Shown one piece after another: positions 25,306-34,771 of a stretch of 64,000 nt of DNA (position 1 is the first letter of the stretch; every line of letters begins with the position of its first letter). Source of the DNA: Paenibacillus sp. NFR01 (GTDB lineage Bacteria > Bacillota > Bacilli > Paenibacillales > Paenibacillaceae); the NCBI RefSeq assembly GCF_900111565.1, contig NZ_FOIK01000001.1:682001-746000 (forward strand), written 5' to 3'. The translations under genes were made by a program, and so were the position numbers. A model generated the notes under the pieces. The model was not told the origin of the DNA. It worked only from the letters and a program-made list of their open reading frames with translations, and searched no databases.

Positions 25306-27072
25306 ATGGCAACGGGTTTTCCCAAAATCGGCATTCGTCCTACCATTGACGGCAGAAGACGGGGGGTACGCGAATCGCTGGAAGCGCAAACGATGGGGAT
25401 GGCGCAGCGGGTGGCGGCATTCCTGCAAGGAAATCTGCGGTATCCGGACGGCAGTCCGGTGGAATGCGTCATTGCCGATACGACCATCGGCGGCGTAAAA
25501 GAAGCGGCGGCGGCCCGCGACAAATTCGCGGCGGCGAATGTCGGCGTCTCCCTGACGGTAACGCCTTGCTGGTGTTACGGTTCGGAAACGATGGACATGG
25601 ATGCGTCGATCCCGCATGCGGTGTGGGGCTTTAACGGGACGGAACGGCCGGGTGCGGTATATTTGGCAGCCGTGCTGTCGGCGTACGCGCAAAAGGGCAT
25701 TCCGGCTTTCGGCATCTACGGCGAAGACGTACAGGATGCAGGAAACGAGGAGATTCCGGCCGACGTGCAGAAGAAGCTGCTGCGCTTCGCCAAGTCCGCA
25801 CTGGCGGTCGCTTTGATGAAAGGCCGCTCGTACCTGTCGATGGGCTCGGTATCGATGGGAATCGCGGGCTCGATCGTGAACGATCAATTCTTCCAGGATT
25901 ATCTCGGCATGCGCAACGAATACATCGACATGTCCGAGTTCGTGCGCCGGATGGAAGAGGAGATTTACGATAAAGAGGAATTTGCCCGGGCGCTGGAGTG
26001 GACCCATGCGAACTGCCGGGTCGGCGCGGATAATAACCCGCCGCATTTACAGGTGAGTGACGAAGACAAAGCCAAGCAATGGGAGACCGTCGTAAAAATG
26101 GCATTGATCGGCCGCGACCTGATGGTCGGCAATCCGGTGCTGGCGGAGCTTGGTTTTGAAGAGGAAGCACAGGGCCACAATGCGATCCTGGCCGGCTTCC
26201 AGGGACAACGCCAGTGGACGGACCATTTCCCGAACGGCGACTTTATGGAGACGTTGCTGAACTCCTCCTTCGATTGGAACGGTATCCGCGCACCTTATCT
26301 TCTCGCAACAGAGAACGACGCGCTGAACGGCGTAACGATGCTGTTTAATTATCTGCTGACGAACACGGCGCAAATCTTTGCCGATGTGCGCACCTACTGG
26401 AGTCCTTCCGCGGTGAAAAGAGTGACGGGGTACGAGCTGCAGGGCGAAGCGCAGCACGGTCTTCTGCATCTGATCAACTCCGGATCGGCTGCGCTGGACG
26501 GCACCGGCACGCAAACCCGTGACGGCAAGCCAGTCTTGAAGCCATTCTGGGAGATTACGGAGCAGGAGGTTCAGGAGACGCTGGAGTCGACGTTGTTCCG
26601 CCCGGCGTCGCAGGAGTATTTCCGCGGGGGCGGCTTCTCCACCGACTACCTGACCAAAGGCGGCATGCCGGTGACGATGGCCCGCCTCAATATGGTCAAG
26701 GGCCTCGGGCCGGTGCTGCAGCTCGTCGAAGGGTACACGGTGGAGCTTCCGGAAGAAGTGCATCGTACCTTGGATGAACGCACCGACCCGACTTGGCCGA
26801 CGACCTGGTTCGCACCGCGTCTGAGCGGCAGCGGCGCCTTCCATTCCGTTTATGAAGTAATGGATAATTGGGGAGCCAACCACGGGGCGATCAGCTACGG
26901 CCACATCGGGGCCGATCTGCTGACGCTGGCGTCGATGCTGCGGATTCCGGTAAGCATGCACAATGTGGAGGAAAGCGAAATTTTCCGGCCGCGCGCCTGG
27001 TCGCTGTTCGGCACGGAGAACCTGGAGTCCGCCGATTACCGTGCTTGCCGCAATTTCGGCCCGCTTTATTAA
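25306..27072 (+). CDS. fucI: L-fucose isomerase
   Basis: The product from the ATG at 25306 (GAGGAGG site eight bases upstream) is 588 residues, the length of FucI. It carries the family opening [14 protein letters not shown], the stretch [15 protein letters not shown], and the metal-site region with E315 ([15 protein letters not shown]) and D338 ([10 protein letters not shown]). The late [16 protein letters not shown] is also present. It converts L-fucose to L-fuculose in the cytosol using Mn2+. An earlier start at 25219 lies within the operator and promoter and is rejected. It heads the operon fucI, kinase, fucA, fucU. Confidence 0.96.
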   Translation: MATGFPKIGIRPTIDGRRRGVRESLEAQTMGMAQRVAAFLQGNLRYPDGSPVECVIADTTIGGVKEAAAARDKFAAANVGVSLTVTPCWCYGSETMDMDASIPHAVWGFNGTERPGAVYLAAVLSAYAQKGIPAFGIYGEDVQDAGNEEIPADVQKKLLRFAKSALAVALMKGRSYLSMGSVSMGIAGSIVNDQFFQDYLGMRNEYIDMSEFVRRMEEEIYDKEEFARALEWTHANCRVGADNNPPHLQVSDEDKAKQWETVVKMALIGRDLMVGNPVLAELGFEEEAQGHNAILAGFQGQRQWTDHFPNGDFMETLLNSSFDWNGIRAPYLLATENDALNGVTMLFNYLLTNTAQIFADVRTYWSPSAVKRVTGYELQGEAQHGLLHLINSGSAALDGTGTQTRDGKPVLKPFWEITEQEVQETLESTLFRPASQEYFRGGGFSTDYLTKGGMPVTMARLNMVKGLGPVLQLVEGYTVELPEEVHRTLDERTDPTWPTTWFAPRLSGSGAFHSVYEVMDNWGANHGAISYGHIGADLLTLASMLRIPVSMHNVEESEIFRPRAWSLFGTENLESADYRACRNFGPLY

Positions 27073-27099
27073 TATCACTGACGCAGGCAGGTGGCGTGA

Positions 27100-28566
27100 A
27101 TGGATACATGTACAAAAGTGCTTGCCGTCGACCTGGGCGCCTCGTCGGGCCGGGTGATGCTGGCAAGCTATGACGGCGCTGCGATCCGGCTGGAGGAACT
27201 GCACCGGTTTGCCAATAAGCCGCTTGCGATCGGCGAAGGGCTTCACTGGAATGCCGAGGCGCTGCTGGAAGAGATTAAGGCCGGCATTCGCAAGGGGCTG
27301 GACCAACATCCCGATATCGCCAGTCTCAGCGTCGACACTTGGGGTGTCGATTACGGCGTCATCGACAAATACGGGCTGCTGATGTACCCGCCGCATCATT
27401 ACCGGGACCAGCGGATGCTTGACTATCAAGCGGAGCTGGAAGACCTGCTGCCGCCGGAGGAGCAATTCCGGCTCAGCGGGAACCAGCCGAGCCTGATCAA
27501 TACGGTGTACCAGCTGTTCGCCGATCTCCGGGCATACCCGGAGCGGTTTGAACAGGCGGAGCGCATCCTCCTGATGCCGGACTTGTTTCATTATTTATTG
27601 TCCGGCGAGGCCGCCGCGGAGCGCACGATATTAAGTACCGGCGGCCTGATGGACGCCGGTACGGGCGATCTCTCGCCGGCCATTCTCGGCCGGCTCGGCA
27701 TCCCCCGGCGGCTGTTCGCGCCGCGCGTCGCCGCCGGGACCGTGCTCGGGCGCCTGCGTCCCGAGCTGGGGCAGGCGCTCGGCGCCGCAGCCCTGCGGGT
27801 CATCGCCGGCGCCTCGCATGACACCGCCGCCGCGGTGGCGGCGGTTCCCTACGAGGACGGGGAGCCCGCAGCGTTCATCAGCTGCGGGACCTGGTCGCTC
27901 GTAGGCGTAGAGACGCCGCAGCCGGTGTTGTCGGATGAAGCCTATGCTTGCGGCTTCACCAACGAAGGCTGCTGCGGCGGGGGCAACCGGCTGCTGAAGA
28001 ACATCACCGGCCTCTGGCTGCTGCAGGAGACGCAGCGGGTATGGACCGAGGCCGGTGACGCGCTCAGCTTCGCCGAAATGACCGAGCTCGCCGGGCGGGA
28101 AGGCCCGGCGCCGCTCCTGATCGACCCGGACGACCCGGCGTTCGTCGTGCCGGGCGACATGCCGGCGCGGATCGCGGAGCGCTACCGCGCCGCCGGGCAG
28201 CGTCCGCCGGAGCGCAAGGGCGCCGTCGTCCGCATCATCCTGGACAGCCTCGCCGACGCTTACCGGCGGGCGGTCCAGGAGCTCGAAGCCGTCACGGGCC
28301 GGGAGATCCGCCGCATCCATATGGTCGGCGGCGGCATCCAGAACCGGCTGCTGTGCCAACTGACGGCGGATGCCACCGGCAAAACGATCATTGCCGGTCC
28401 GGTGGAAGCGAGCGCGCTCGGCAATGCGCTCGTGCAGTTAACCGCGCTCGGCAAGCTGTCCGCCGCCGGGGCGCGGGAGATTATCCGGGCGTCGGAACGC
28501 CTGGAGGTGTACCGGCCCGCCGGCAGCGAATCTTCACTCAATAAAGGAGAGAGAAACCATGGATGA
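27100..28566 (+). CDS. FGGY-family sugar kinase (rhamnulokinase-like, probable L-fuculokinase role)
   Basis: The 488-residue protein is an FGGY carbohydrate kinase. It has the N-terminal phosphate loop VLAVDLGASSGRVMLA, the signature region SLSVDTWGVDYGVID, and the C-terminal ATP site HMVGGGIQNRLLCQLTADAT. The details (DLGASSGR, YRDQRM, NQPSLINTVYQL) are those of rhamnulokinase RhaB. Placement between fucI and fucA means it most likely phosphorylates L-fuculose at C1, so a RhaB-type kinase seems to replace the classical FucK. The ATG at 27100 has only a modest AGGTGG site. Its end overlaps fucA by eight bases. The 3' half is markedly GC-rich. Confidence 0.88.
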   Translation: MDTCTKVLAVDLGASSGRVMLASYDGAAIRLEELHRFANKPLAIGEGLHWNAEALLEEIKAGIRKGLDQHPDIASLSVDTWGVDYGVIDKYGLLMYPPHHYRDQRMLDYQAELEDLLPPEEQFRLSGNQPSLINTVYQLFADLRAYPERFEQAERILLMPDLFHYLLSGEAAAERTILSTGGLMDAGTGDLSPAILGRLGIPRRLFAPRVAAGTVLGRLRPELGQALGAAALRVIAGASHDTAAAVAAVPYEDGEPAAFISCGTWSLVGVETPQPVLSDEAYACGFTNEGCCGGGNRLLKNITGLWLLQETQRVWTEAGDALSFAEMTELAGREGPAPLLIDPDDPAFVVPGDMPARIAERYRAAGQRPPERKGAVVRIILDSLADAYRRAVQELEAVTGREIRRIHMVGGGIQNRLLCQLTADATGKTIIAGPVEASALGNALVQLTALGKLSAAGAREIIRASERLEVYRPAGSESSLNKGERNHG

Positions 28567-29209
28567 CAAGGAGCGCAAGCTGCGGCTGCAAATTTGCGAT
28601 ATCGGCCGCAATTTGTTCAATAAAGATTTCATTGCCGCGAATGACGGCAACATTTCCGCCAGACTGAACGACAACGAGATTATTACGACGCCGACCGGCG
28701 TCAGCAAAGGTTACCTGGAGCCTGAGATTCTCGTAAAAGTGAATCTTCAGGGCGAAATCATCGAGGCCCATGGAGACTACCGGCCTTCGACCGAAGTGAA
28801 GATGCATCTGCGCATCTACCGCGAGCTGCCGCATATGGGCGGCGTCGTGCATGCCCATCCGCCTTATGCGACCGCATTTGCAATCAAAGGGGAGACGCTC
28901 GATAAAATGATGATGCCGGAATCGGTCATCGCGATGGGCGACATTCCGTTGGCCGTCTACGGTACGCCGTCGACGGAGGAGGTGCCCGATTCGATTATGC
29001 CGTTCCTCGGCAAGAAGACGGCCGTCCTGCTGGAAAGCCATGGCGCCCTGTCCTGGGGGAAAGATGTCATGGCCGCCTATATGAACATGGAGCGGCTGGA
29101 ATACACGGCCAAGCTGACCTTCCTGACCCGCATGCTGCAAGGCGAACGTGAGCTGCCGGCGGACCGGATCGAAGAGCTGGTTGCCCTGCGCTCCTTCTAC
29201 GGAATGTAG
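28559..29209 (+). CDS. fucA: L-fuculose-phosphate aldolase
   Basis: The 216-residue product is a class II aldolase of the FucA/AraD family. The zinc ligands H98 and H100 (VVHAHPPYAT) and H161 (LLESHGAL) are present, with the catalytic E79 in RPSTEVKMH. DGNISARL and TTPTGVSKGYL bind the phosphate. It cleaves L-fuculose 1-phosphate to dihydroxyacetone phosphate and L-lactaldehyde. A rhamnulose-phosphate substrate cannot be excluded by sequence, but fucI and fucU in the operon favour fucose. An AAAGGAGAGA site lies in the kinase 3' end, which it overlaps by eight bases. Confidence 0.93.
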   Translation: MDDKERKLRLQICDIGRNLFNKDFIAANDGNISARLNDNEIITTPTGVSKGYLEPEILVKVNLQGEIIEAHGDYRPSTEVKMHLRIYRELPHMGGVVHAHPPYATAFAIKGETLDKMMMPESVIAMGDIPLAVYGTPSTEEVPDSIMPFLGKKTAVLLESHGALSWGKDVMAAYMNMERLEYTAKLTFLTRMLQGERELPADRIEELVALRSFYGM

Positions 29210-29222
29210 GGGGCCGGAGCCG

Positions 29223-29648
29223 ATGCTGAAAAAGATTCCCAAGCTGCTCTCGCCCGAACTCGTGCGGACGATGATGGAGATGGGCCACGGCGATGAAATC
29301 GTGCTGGCCGACGCCAATTTTCCCGGCCATGCCCTGCACTCCCGCGTGATCCGCTATGACGGGATCGGCATTCCCGATTTGCTTGCCGCGATTTTGGAGC
29401 TGATGCCGCTCGATTCCTATGCGGAGCATCAGGCCGCGCTGATGGCGGTCGTACCCGGTGATCCGGTGGTGCCGGTCATCTGGGATACCTACCGTACGCT
29501 GATTGCGGACGCCGAGCCGCGGGCCGTGATCGCGGAAGAGGAGCGTTTTGCGTTCTATGAACGGGCTAAACGCGCTTATGCCGTTGTCGTGACCGGCGAA
29601 GAGGCGCTGTACGGCAATGTGATTTTGAAGAAGGGCGTAATCAAATAA
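29223..29648 (+). CDS. fucU: L-fucose mutarotase FucU
   Basis: The product from the ATG at 29223 is 141 residues and belongs to the RbsD/FucU mutarotases. The motif MGHGDEIVLADANFP, with the catalytic histidine H22, and the C-terminal ALYGNVILKKGVI are characteristic. FucU interconverts the alpha and beta anomers of L-fucose so that FucI gets its preferred form. A GGAG site precedes the start, 13 bases after fucA. The gene ends the operon before a strong terminator. No fucose permease is present in this cluster. Confidence 0.94.
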   Translation: MLKKIPKLLSPELVRTMMEMGHGDEIVLADANFPGHALHSRVIRYDGIGIPDLLAAILELMPLDSYAEHQAALMAVVPGDPVVPVIWDTYRTLIADAEPRAVIAEEERFAFYERAKRAYAVVVTGEEALYGNVILKKGVIK

Positions 29649-29662
29649 AAAGGCAAATCAAA

Positions 29663-29706
29663 AAGCTTTCCCGAACGGCTCGCGCCATCGGGAAAGCTTC
29701 TTTTTT
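29663..29706. terminator. Terminator of the fuc operon
   Basis: AAGCTTTCCCGA (29663) and TCGGGAAAGCTT (29688) form a perfect 12-bp stem, followed by CTTTTTT and preceded by AAAA, so it may work both ways. Confidence 0.92.
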
Positions 29707-29720
29707 ACGGGTAGCCTATA

Positions 29721-30122
29721 CTAAATCACGCCGTCGATCTCCTCGTCGCCGCCCGGATTCCCTGCCTTTGCCTGCACCTCGATCACCATGCGCAGCGGCA
29801 GGCAGATGATCGATTGTCTCGGCCTTTTGATCAGACCGAAGGTGAAGCAGATTTTTTGCGGGCAGTCGGATTCGATGACTTCAATGCCGTTGTCGTGGAT
29901 GCTAAGAATGTCGTAGCCGCGTTCGGTCTGGATTTTGAGGGTACGCGGATTGCCGCCGAGGTCCACCCTCTGATACGGTTTGCCATCCACTTGAATGACG
30001 GCGATATTGTCGCCGCTGTCCTTGCTCCCGCGGATTTTTTCAAAGCCGGTGAAGGCGGCAAATAGCAGAAGGACGCAGAGGATCAGGATGGCGTCCCCTT
30101 TTTTTAGTCTCAGGAATTTCAT
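29721..30122 (-). CDS. Membrane-anchored NusG domain II protein
   Basis: From the ATG at 30122 the product is 133 residues. One N-terminal span (AILILCVLLLFAAFTGF) is followed by an extracytoplasmic domain with VDGKPYQRVDLGGNPRTLKI-type strands. It then has DNGIEVIESDCPQKICF, and ends with ICLPLRMVIEV. This is the NusG domain II-like family (PF07009), with its paired cysteine CPxKIC motif. Such proteins are often near electron-transport or flavin-transfer genes; none is adjacent here, and the function is unknown. A longer start at 30251 has no ribosome site. It is convergent with the fuc operon. Confidence 0.8.
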   Translation of the reverse strand: MKFLRLKKGDAILILCVLLLFAAFTGFEKIRGSKDSGDNIAVIQVDGKPYQRVDLGGNPRTLKIQTERGYDILSIHDNGIEVIESDCPQKICFTFGLIKRPRQSIICLPLRMVIEVQAKAGNPGGDEEIDGVI

Positions 30123-30275
30123 GCTGAGGTTCATCTCCGGATATAGGTCTTCCCGCCAGCATAGCGCAAAAGTATGGATAAAGTGTGTAGACGGCATCGG
30201 TGGAGAGCGAAAGTGGAGATTCATGGGCGAATTCTGGTAAAATAGAAGCAATGTGAAACATAAGGAGAAATGATT

Positions 30276-31175
30276 GTGGACGAGAAGCTGAAAGAATCGT
30301 ATGAACGTTTGGGGGTCGATGAAACCGTCACCAATGAAGAATTAAACGCCAGACTGGACCGCGTGCTGAAGCGGCGCCGTTCCTTGACGGGCGAGCAGGA
30401 GATTGCCGCCTACGAAAGCGAGTTTCAGGCGATCAAGTTGATCCTGGATACGCGGGACAAACGTGAGGTCGAAGCCGCCGAGCAGGAGAGGTTGGCGAAA
30501 TACGGCAGTTTCGCGGGTACTGCAGGTAAATGGGAAAAGTTTATGCGGCTGCACAAAACCCATGTTCTTATATCCGTCATTGTGCTAATTGTGCTCATCG
30601 TTGCCGGCAATCTGCTGTACAACAACTGGCAGCACCGCAAATATCTTGCCAGCCTGCCTCCGCGGGACGCGAAAATTATGATCGTAGGCAACTTCGGCGT
30701 GGAGGATAAGGACGGGGAGACCAAGGACCTGGCGCAGGCAATGATCGACCAGTATCCGCAGTGGAAGCGGATCGACATCCTCCTGTCTTACCTCCCAAGC
30801 ACCGACGGAACCAGAGATACGCTGGACCCGAATTTTATGCAAAAAGCGATGGTTGAAATTGCCGCGAACCACCCGGACATGCTGATTCTCGACGAAGCGA
30901 CGTATCAGTGGATCGGCAGCCAGCCTGGCTTTGACAGTCTTGAGCCGCTTGTGGCGGAAGGGGCGATTACGAAAGACGATCCGCGGCTGCGGAAGATCAC
31001 CAATGAAGAAACCGGCAAGGAAGAAATCAACGCCATCGAGATTAATGATTCCGCGGTATACCAGGCATTGCCTTTGAAATCGGCAACCGAGCCGGTCATG
31101 ATCGGCGTGCTGAGCGGCGGGGATGGCGAAGCGAAAATGCTGGACTTTGTCAAACATTTGGCAGATTTGAAATAA
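30276..31175 (+). CDS. Unrecognised single-span membrane protein with J-domain-like N-terminus
   Basis: The GTG at 30276 is preferred because AAGGAG lies eight bases upstream; the ATG at 30270 is only two bases from it. The 299-residue product has a charged helical N-terminus (KESYERLGVDETVTNEELN, then a long Lys/Arg/Glu helix) that loosely resembles a J-like domain without the HPD motif. One span follows at about 97-116 (HVLISVIVLIVLIVAGNLLY), then a 180-residue outer domain with mixed alpha/beta character. That outer part (AKIMIVGNFG, MVEIAANHPDMLILDEATY) resembles a substrate-binding fold, but no family is certain. Function is unknown. Confidence 0.65.
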   Translation: MDEKLKESYERLGVDETVTNEELNARLDRVLKRRRSLTGEQEIAAYESEFQAIKLILDTRDKREVEAAEQERLAKYGSFAGTAGKWEKFMRLHKTHVLISVIVLIVLIVAGNLLYNNWQHRKYLASLPPRDAKIMIVGNFGVEDKDGETKDLAQAMIDQYPQWKRIDILLSYLPSTDGTRDTLDPNFMQKAMVEIAANHPDMLILDEATYQWIGSQPGFDSLEPLVAEGAITKDDPRLRKITNEETGKEEINAIEINDSAVYQALPLKSATEPVMIGVLSGGDGEAKMLDFVKHLADLK

Positions 31176-31199
31176 TGAAATAATCGCGTTCCGGAGAGG

Positions 31200-32042
31200 A
31201 TGAGTGGGTTGTCGGCAGGCATATTGGCGCATCTGTTGGGACACTTGCCGCAGAAGGAGCTGGCGGCGAAAGTCGCGGCGAACGGGTTTGATTATGTTCA
31301 ATTGGCCTTGTCCAAAGCGATAAGCGGCATTGATTTTAGCCTCGGCAAATTAAGTCCCGGACTCGCGCAGGAGATCGGCGGCGCGTTCGCGGATCAAGGG
31401 GTACGGATTGCGGTGCTGGGTTGTTACGCCAGCCTGATCGATCTGGACGATGAAGTGTACCGTTACAATGTCGAGCGCTTTAAGGAGCATATCCGGCATG
31501 CCCGCCATTTCGGCGCACCGACGGTTGCGACGGAGGTCGGCGGGATGCTGGGCGCGGAATACCGCGGCAGACATGAGGAACGTCTGAAGCGGGCGCTGGA
31601 AGAATTGGTCGAAGAAGCGGAACGCTGGGGCGTTACGCTTGGTTTGGAAGCGGCGCAGGGGCACATGATCGATTCGGCGGAGTCGCTCGCCGAGACGGTC
31701 GAGCGTTTCCCGTCCTCCTGCACCGGCGTCGTGATGGACCCGTGCAATATGATGAACGGCTTACGGTTCGAGAATCAGGAGCACTCGATCCGCGAAGCGT
31801 TTCGCCTGCTGGGTCCGCGGATTGTCAGCGCGCATGCGAAGGATTTGCGGCGCGGTCCGGACGGCAGGCTGCTGGAGACTGCCGCCGGCCTCGGCGAGCT
31901 GAATTATCCATTGTTCTTCGAGCTGCTGGAGCAGCATAAGCCGTATGGCTTCGTGACGCTGGAGGCTGTCACCGAACCGCAGATGGCGGAAGCCGCGCGG
32001 TTCATCCGCGCCGGCCGGATAGCGGCGAGAAGCCGGGTATAG
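31200..32042 (+). CDS. Sugar phosphate isomerase/epimerase-like TIM barrel protein
   Basis: The 280-residue protein is of the xylose-isomerase-like TIM barrel (AP endonuclease 2) superfamily. VATEVGGM and LGLEAAQGHM supply candidate metal-binding Glu residues, and GVVMDPCNMMN, VSAHAKDL and FVTLEAVTE supply the remaining Asp, His and Glu. It is probably a cytosolic metal-dependent sugar isomerase or epimerase of unknown substrate. The ATG at 31200 has GGAGAGG immediately upstream; a TTG at 31209 is an alternative with better spacing. It lies 24 bases after the J-like gene and may share its transcript. Confidence 0.8.
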   Translation: MSGLSAGILAHLLGHLPQKELAAKVAANGFDYVQLALSKAISGIDFSLGKLSPGLAQEIGGAFADQGVRIAVLGCYASLIDLDDEVYRYNVERFKEHIRHARHFGAPTVATEVGGMLGAEYRGRHEERLKRALEELVEEAERWGVTLGLEAAQGHMIDSAESLAETVERFPSSCTGVVMDPCNMMNGLRFENQEHSIREAFRLLGPRIVSAHAKDLRRGPDGRLLETAAGLGELNYPLFFELLEQHKPYGFVTLEAVTEPQMAEAARFIRAGRIAARSRV

Positions 32043-32122
32043 TGCGCTCGCCGGATTCCCTATTCAGATTTCTGTGGTGCCATCCTACAGCAACCATCCA
32101 TCACTCTCTTCACGAAACAAGC

Positions 32123-32150
32123 CGCCATTCTCGAATAACCGAGTATGGCG
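32123..32150. other. Hairpin in the gap after the isomerase gene
   Basis: CGCCATTCTCG (32123) and CGAGTATGGCG (32140) pair over ten of eleven positions around AATAAC. The following bases ACTTATTTGTTG are only partly T-rich, so this may be a weak terminator. I see no gene in the rest of the gap from 32043 to 32299. Confidence 0.4.
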
Positions 32151-32299
32151 ACTTATTTGTTGTGAGGGATGATGAATAGCCGGAGACCGAATCGCAAGTC
32201 ACGAATAAACGGACGCTGGAGAAGAGACCTGGTGTCATGCCCTGGAAAGGGCTGCTCCAACCCCGTGATCGGCCTTCATTCACCAAAACGACTCCAAGC

Positions 32300-33112
32300 T
32301 TATTTCTCCAGCCGATACCCGCCGTGGAAGACCGGTCCGACGTATTGGTTGAACTCAAATCCGTTCCGGATCGCCGCGGACACGAAGTCCTTCGCCTTCG
32401 CTACCGCTTCATGCACGGTCAGGCCGGTTGCCAGACCGCCGGTAATGGCGGCTGCGAAGGTGCAGCCTGCGCCGTGGTTATGGGCCGGCTCGATTTTCGC
32501 GGTTTCCAGCACAGTGAAGTCGTTGCCGTCGAAGAATACGTCGATGGCACGGTCGCCGCCCAGCGCTTTGCCGCCTTTGACGACGACATTTTTCGTGCCG
32601 AGCTTGTGGATCAGCCGCGCGGCTTCCTTCATGTCTTCGAGCGTAGTCAGCTTGCCCAGACCGGATAAGACGCCGGCTTCGAACAGATTCGGCGTTGCAA
32701 CCGTAGCCAGCGGAAGCAGCAGATCGCGGATCGCTTCGGCGCTCTCAGGATTCAGCACTTCGTCTTCGCCTTTGCAGACCATAACCGGATCGATGACGAC
32801 ATTGGTCTGCAGGTTGGCTTTGATGGCCTGTTCCGCAACGCGAACGATGTCGACGCTGCCGAGCATGCCGGTCTTCATGGCGTCCACCGGACCGCCGGCA
32901 AATACCGTTTTAAGCTGCTCTGCAACGAGTGCGGCGTCCACCGGGTACACGGCATGATGCCAGCCGTTGTCGGGGTCCATCGTTACGATGGTTGTGAGCG
33001 CGCTGAAACCGTAGGTTCCATATTCTTGAAAAGTTTTCAAATCCGCCTGGATTCCCGCGCCGCCGCTGGAATCGCTGCCGGCGATGGTTAAGGTTTTGTA
33101 AATTCTCGACAA
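32300..33112 (-). CDS. Pyridoxine/hydroxymethylpyrimidine kinase (PdxK/ThiD-type)
   Basis: The TTG at 33112 is the likely start: AAAGGAG lies nine bases before it, giving 270 residues beginning SRIYKTLTIAGSDSSGGAGI. This is the ThiD-like ribokinase-fold family; AGSDSSGGAGIQADLKT is diagnostic. VVIDPVMVCK and the anion-hole motif HNHGAGCTFAAAI with a conserved cysteine match the Gram-positive pyridoxine kinase PdxK, which also acts on hydroxymethylpyrimidine. It phosphorylates pyridoxal-type vitamers with ATP. It is monocistronic, with no thi genes nearby, which favours the vitamin B6 salvage role. Confidence 0.87.
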   Translation of the reverse strand: MSRIYKTLTIAGSDSSGGAGIQADLKTFQEYGTYGFSALTTIVTMDPDNGWHHAVYPVDAALVAEQLKTVFAGGPVDAMKTGMLGSVDIVRVAEQAIKANLQTNVVIDPVMVCKGEDEVLNPESAEAIRDLLLPLATVATPNLFEAGVLSGLGKLTTLEDMKEAARLIHKLGTKNVVVKGGKALGGDRAIDVFFDGNDFTVLETAKIEPAHNHGAGCTFAAAITGGLATGLTVHEAVAKAKDFVSAAIRNGFEFNQYVGPVFHGGYRLEK

Positions 33113-33170
33113 GGCAAACGTCTCCTTTATGTAAAAGATGAAGTTTATTATAGCAAATAACTTGCCATAC

Positions 33171-33216
33171 AAAAACCCGTCCTTTCAAACGGCAGGCTGC
33201 CGGATGAACGACGGGT
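33171..33216 (-). terminator. Hairpin with minus-strand T run upstream of the PdxK/ThiD gene
   Basis: On the minus strand ACCCGTC (33216) pairs with GACGGGT (33181), with extra inner pairing of CATCCGGCAG and CTGCCGTTTG, followed by TTTTT. It lies 5' of the pdxK-type gene and 3' of the GH30 gene, so it probably ends GH30 transcription. Confidence 0.8.
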
Positions 33217-33281
33217 CATAATCGTTGCTACAGGAGGGGAGACTCGCGCTTTGGAGCGCAGCAGAAATCCGTTAATCGCGG

Positions 33282-34628
33282 TTAACCGAACAACAGCGTC
33301 TGAATGGCATGAGCCGGAATTTCGCTTTCCGCGAGTTGCCCTTGCATGCGGAGGGTGTATGGCAGCGCCGCATCCGTGCGGTTCATGACGACCACGGCAT
33401 ACGTACCGTCGGTGTTGCGGAAAGCGGTCGTTTCCAGTTTGTCGGAGTATTTGGAGCTGGCGATGCGCACCGCACCTGGACGGATGTATTTGCTGAAATG
33501 CCCGATGTAATAGTACGAGCTTTCATAGATCACTTCGTCTTTGACGGTGTCGCCGATAATCGGAGCGTCGCAGAAATTGCCGACATGGTTCGGTCCGCCT
33601 TGCTCATCCAGCACGATATTCCAGTCGGTCCAGCTTGATGTCCAGTGGTTCAGGTTACCCATAATGTCGTGGCCGTAACGTTCGCCGGTTGCCCATGACC
33701 CGAGATGGACGCCGCCTTCCTGGCAGCCTTCGCTGAAGAACAGCTTTTTGTCCGGGAAGCGGTCATGCACGGCGCTCAGCGCTTCGAAATGGTCGCCGGA
33801 ATACCAGTGGAAGCAGATGCCCCAAATGTATTTCGAAGCTTCCTGATCTTCAAATGCAGCTTTAGCATGTTCGTAAACGCGCTCTTTATTGTGATCCCAG
33901 ACCATGATCTTGATGTGGGATAAGCCGGCTGCTTCCAGCGCAGGGCCAAGGTAATCGCGGACGAAATCTTTTTCTTCTTCGGCGGTGTAAATGCAGGAAT
34001 CCCAGATTTGCTTCGCTTTGGCTTCGTTCTGCACGCTAACCGCCCAGATGTCTATGCCTTCAGCGGCATACGCCTGGATGTATTTTACGAACAGGTTCGC
34101 CCAGGCTTCGCGGTATTCCGGTTTGAGCTGGCCGCCGTTGTTCATTTCCCCGTTCGTTTTCATAAAGGCCGGTGGACTCCATGGCGAGGAGAACAGTTTG
34201 AAGCTTTCGCCCACGCTGCTTGCCGCCCGTTTAATCATCGGAAGCAGATTTTCTTGGTCGCGCGTGATGTTGAACGTCGTCAGCTCCGGATCCTCGCCTT
34301 CTACATAGGCGTAGTTGCCGGTCGAGAAGTCGCAGCTTTGGATGTGCGATCTGCACAGCGTGTAGCCGATGCCATGTTCCGGATGAAAATAAGCGTCGAT
34401 GATTTCCTGCTGCTTCTCCGGGCTGAGTTTGGCCAGCGTTACCGCGGAAGCTTCGGTCAGTGCGCCGCCGAATCCGTCGATGGTCTGGTATTCCACGTCT
34501 TCATAAATATTGATGAGCTCATTTTCGCGGCCATCCGAATCGGGATGGAAGCTCAGAGCCTGTTGTTCGCTTAAACGGTCACCGGTGTCCTTGGCGGTCT
34601 GAATGACGCGCACTTTGGTAGTATTCAT
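33282..34628 (-). CDS. Glycoside hydrolase family 30 (glucosylceramidase-like)
   Basis: From the ATG at 34628 (GGAGGG 11 bases upstream) the product is 448 residues, the usual length for GH30. The acid/base is E202 in SVQNEAKAKQ and the nucleophile E300 in LFFSEGCQEGG. The N-terminal IDGFGGALTEASA and the region SSPWSPPAFMKTNG are family signatures. GH30 includes beta-glucosidases, beta-1,6-glucanases and beta-xylanases; the exact activity is not clear. No signal peptide, so it is cytosolic and acts on imported oligosaccharides. An AraC regulator is divergently encoded and probably controls it. A longer start at 34679 has no ribosome site. Confidence 0.92.
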   Translation of the reverse strand: MNTTKVRVIQTAKDTGDRLSEQQALSFHPDSDGRENELINIYEDVEYQTIDGFGGALTEASAVTLAKLSPEKQQEIIDAYFHPEHGIGYTLCRSHIQSCDFSTGNYAYVEGEDPELTTFNITRDQENLLPMIKRAASSVGESFKLFSSPWSPPAFMKTNGEMNNGGQLKPEYREAWANLFVKYIQAYAAEGIDIWAVSVQNEAKAKQIWDSCIYTAEEEKDFVRDYLGPALEAAGLSHIKIMVWDHNKERVYEHAKAAFEDQEASKYIWGICFHWYSGDHFEALSAVHDRFPDKKLFFSEGCQEGGVHLGSWATGERYGHDIMGNLNHWTSSWTDWNIVLDEQGGPNHVGNFCDAPIIGDTVKDEVIYESSYYYIGHFSKYIRPGAVRIASSKYSDKLETTAFRNTDGTYAVVVMNRTDAALPYTLRMQGQLAESEIPAHAIQTLLFG

Positions 34629-34771
34629 AGTCGATGATACCCTCCTGCATAAATGAGTAGTGGAAATTGTCCCTTTCATTATAGAAGGTATTCAATGCTG
34701 CTTTGAAGAAACAATATGGTAGAGAACATCAACAATCTGGTCATGGTTCACTCAAGAAATGAGGGTTCGCA

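Noticed and set aside
26047..27591. A 514-codon open frame on the minus strand opposite fucI and the FGGY kinase gene
   Set aside because: It lies antisense to two clear enzymes, has no recognised domain and reflects the high GC of the third codon position.
32110..32358. An 82-codon minus-strand frame before the PdxK/ThiD gene
   Set aside because: It has no ribosome site, reads through the hairpin at 32123 and overlaps the end of a well-supported gene.
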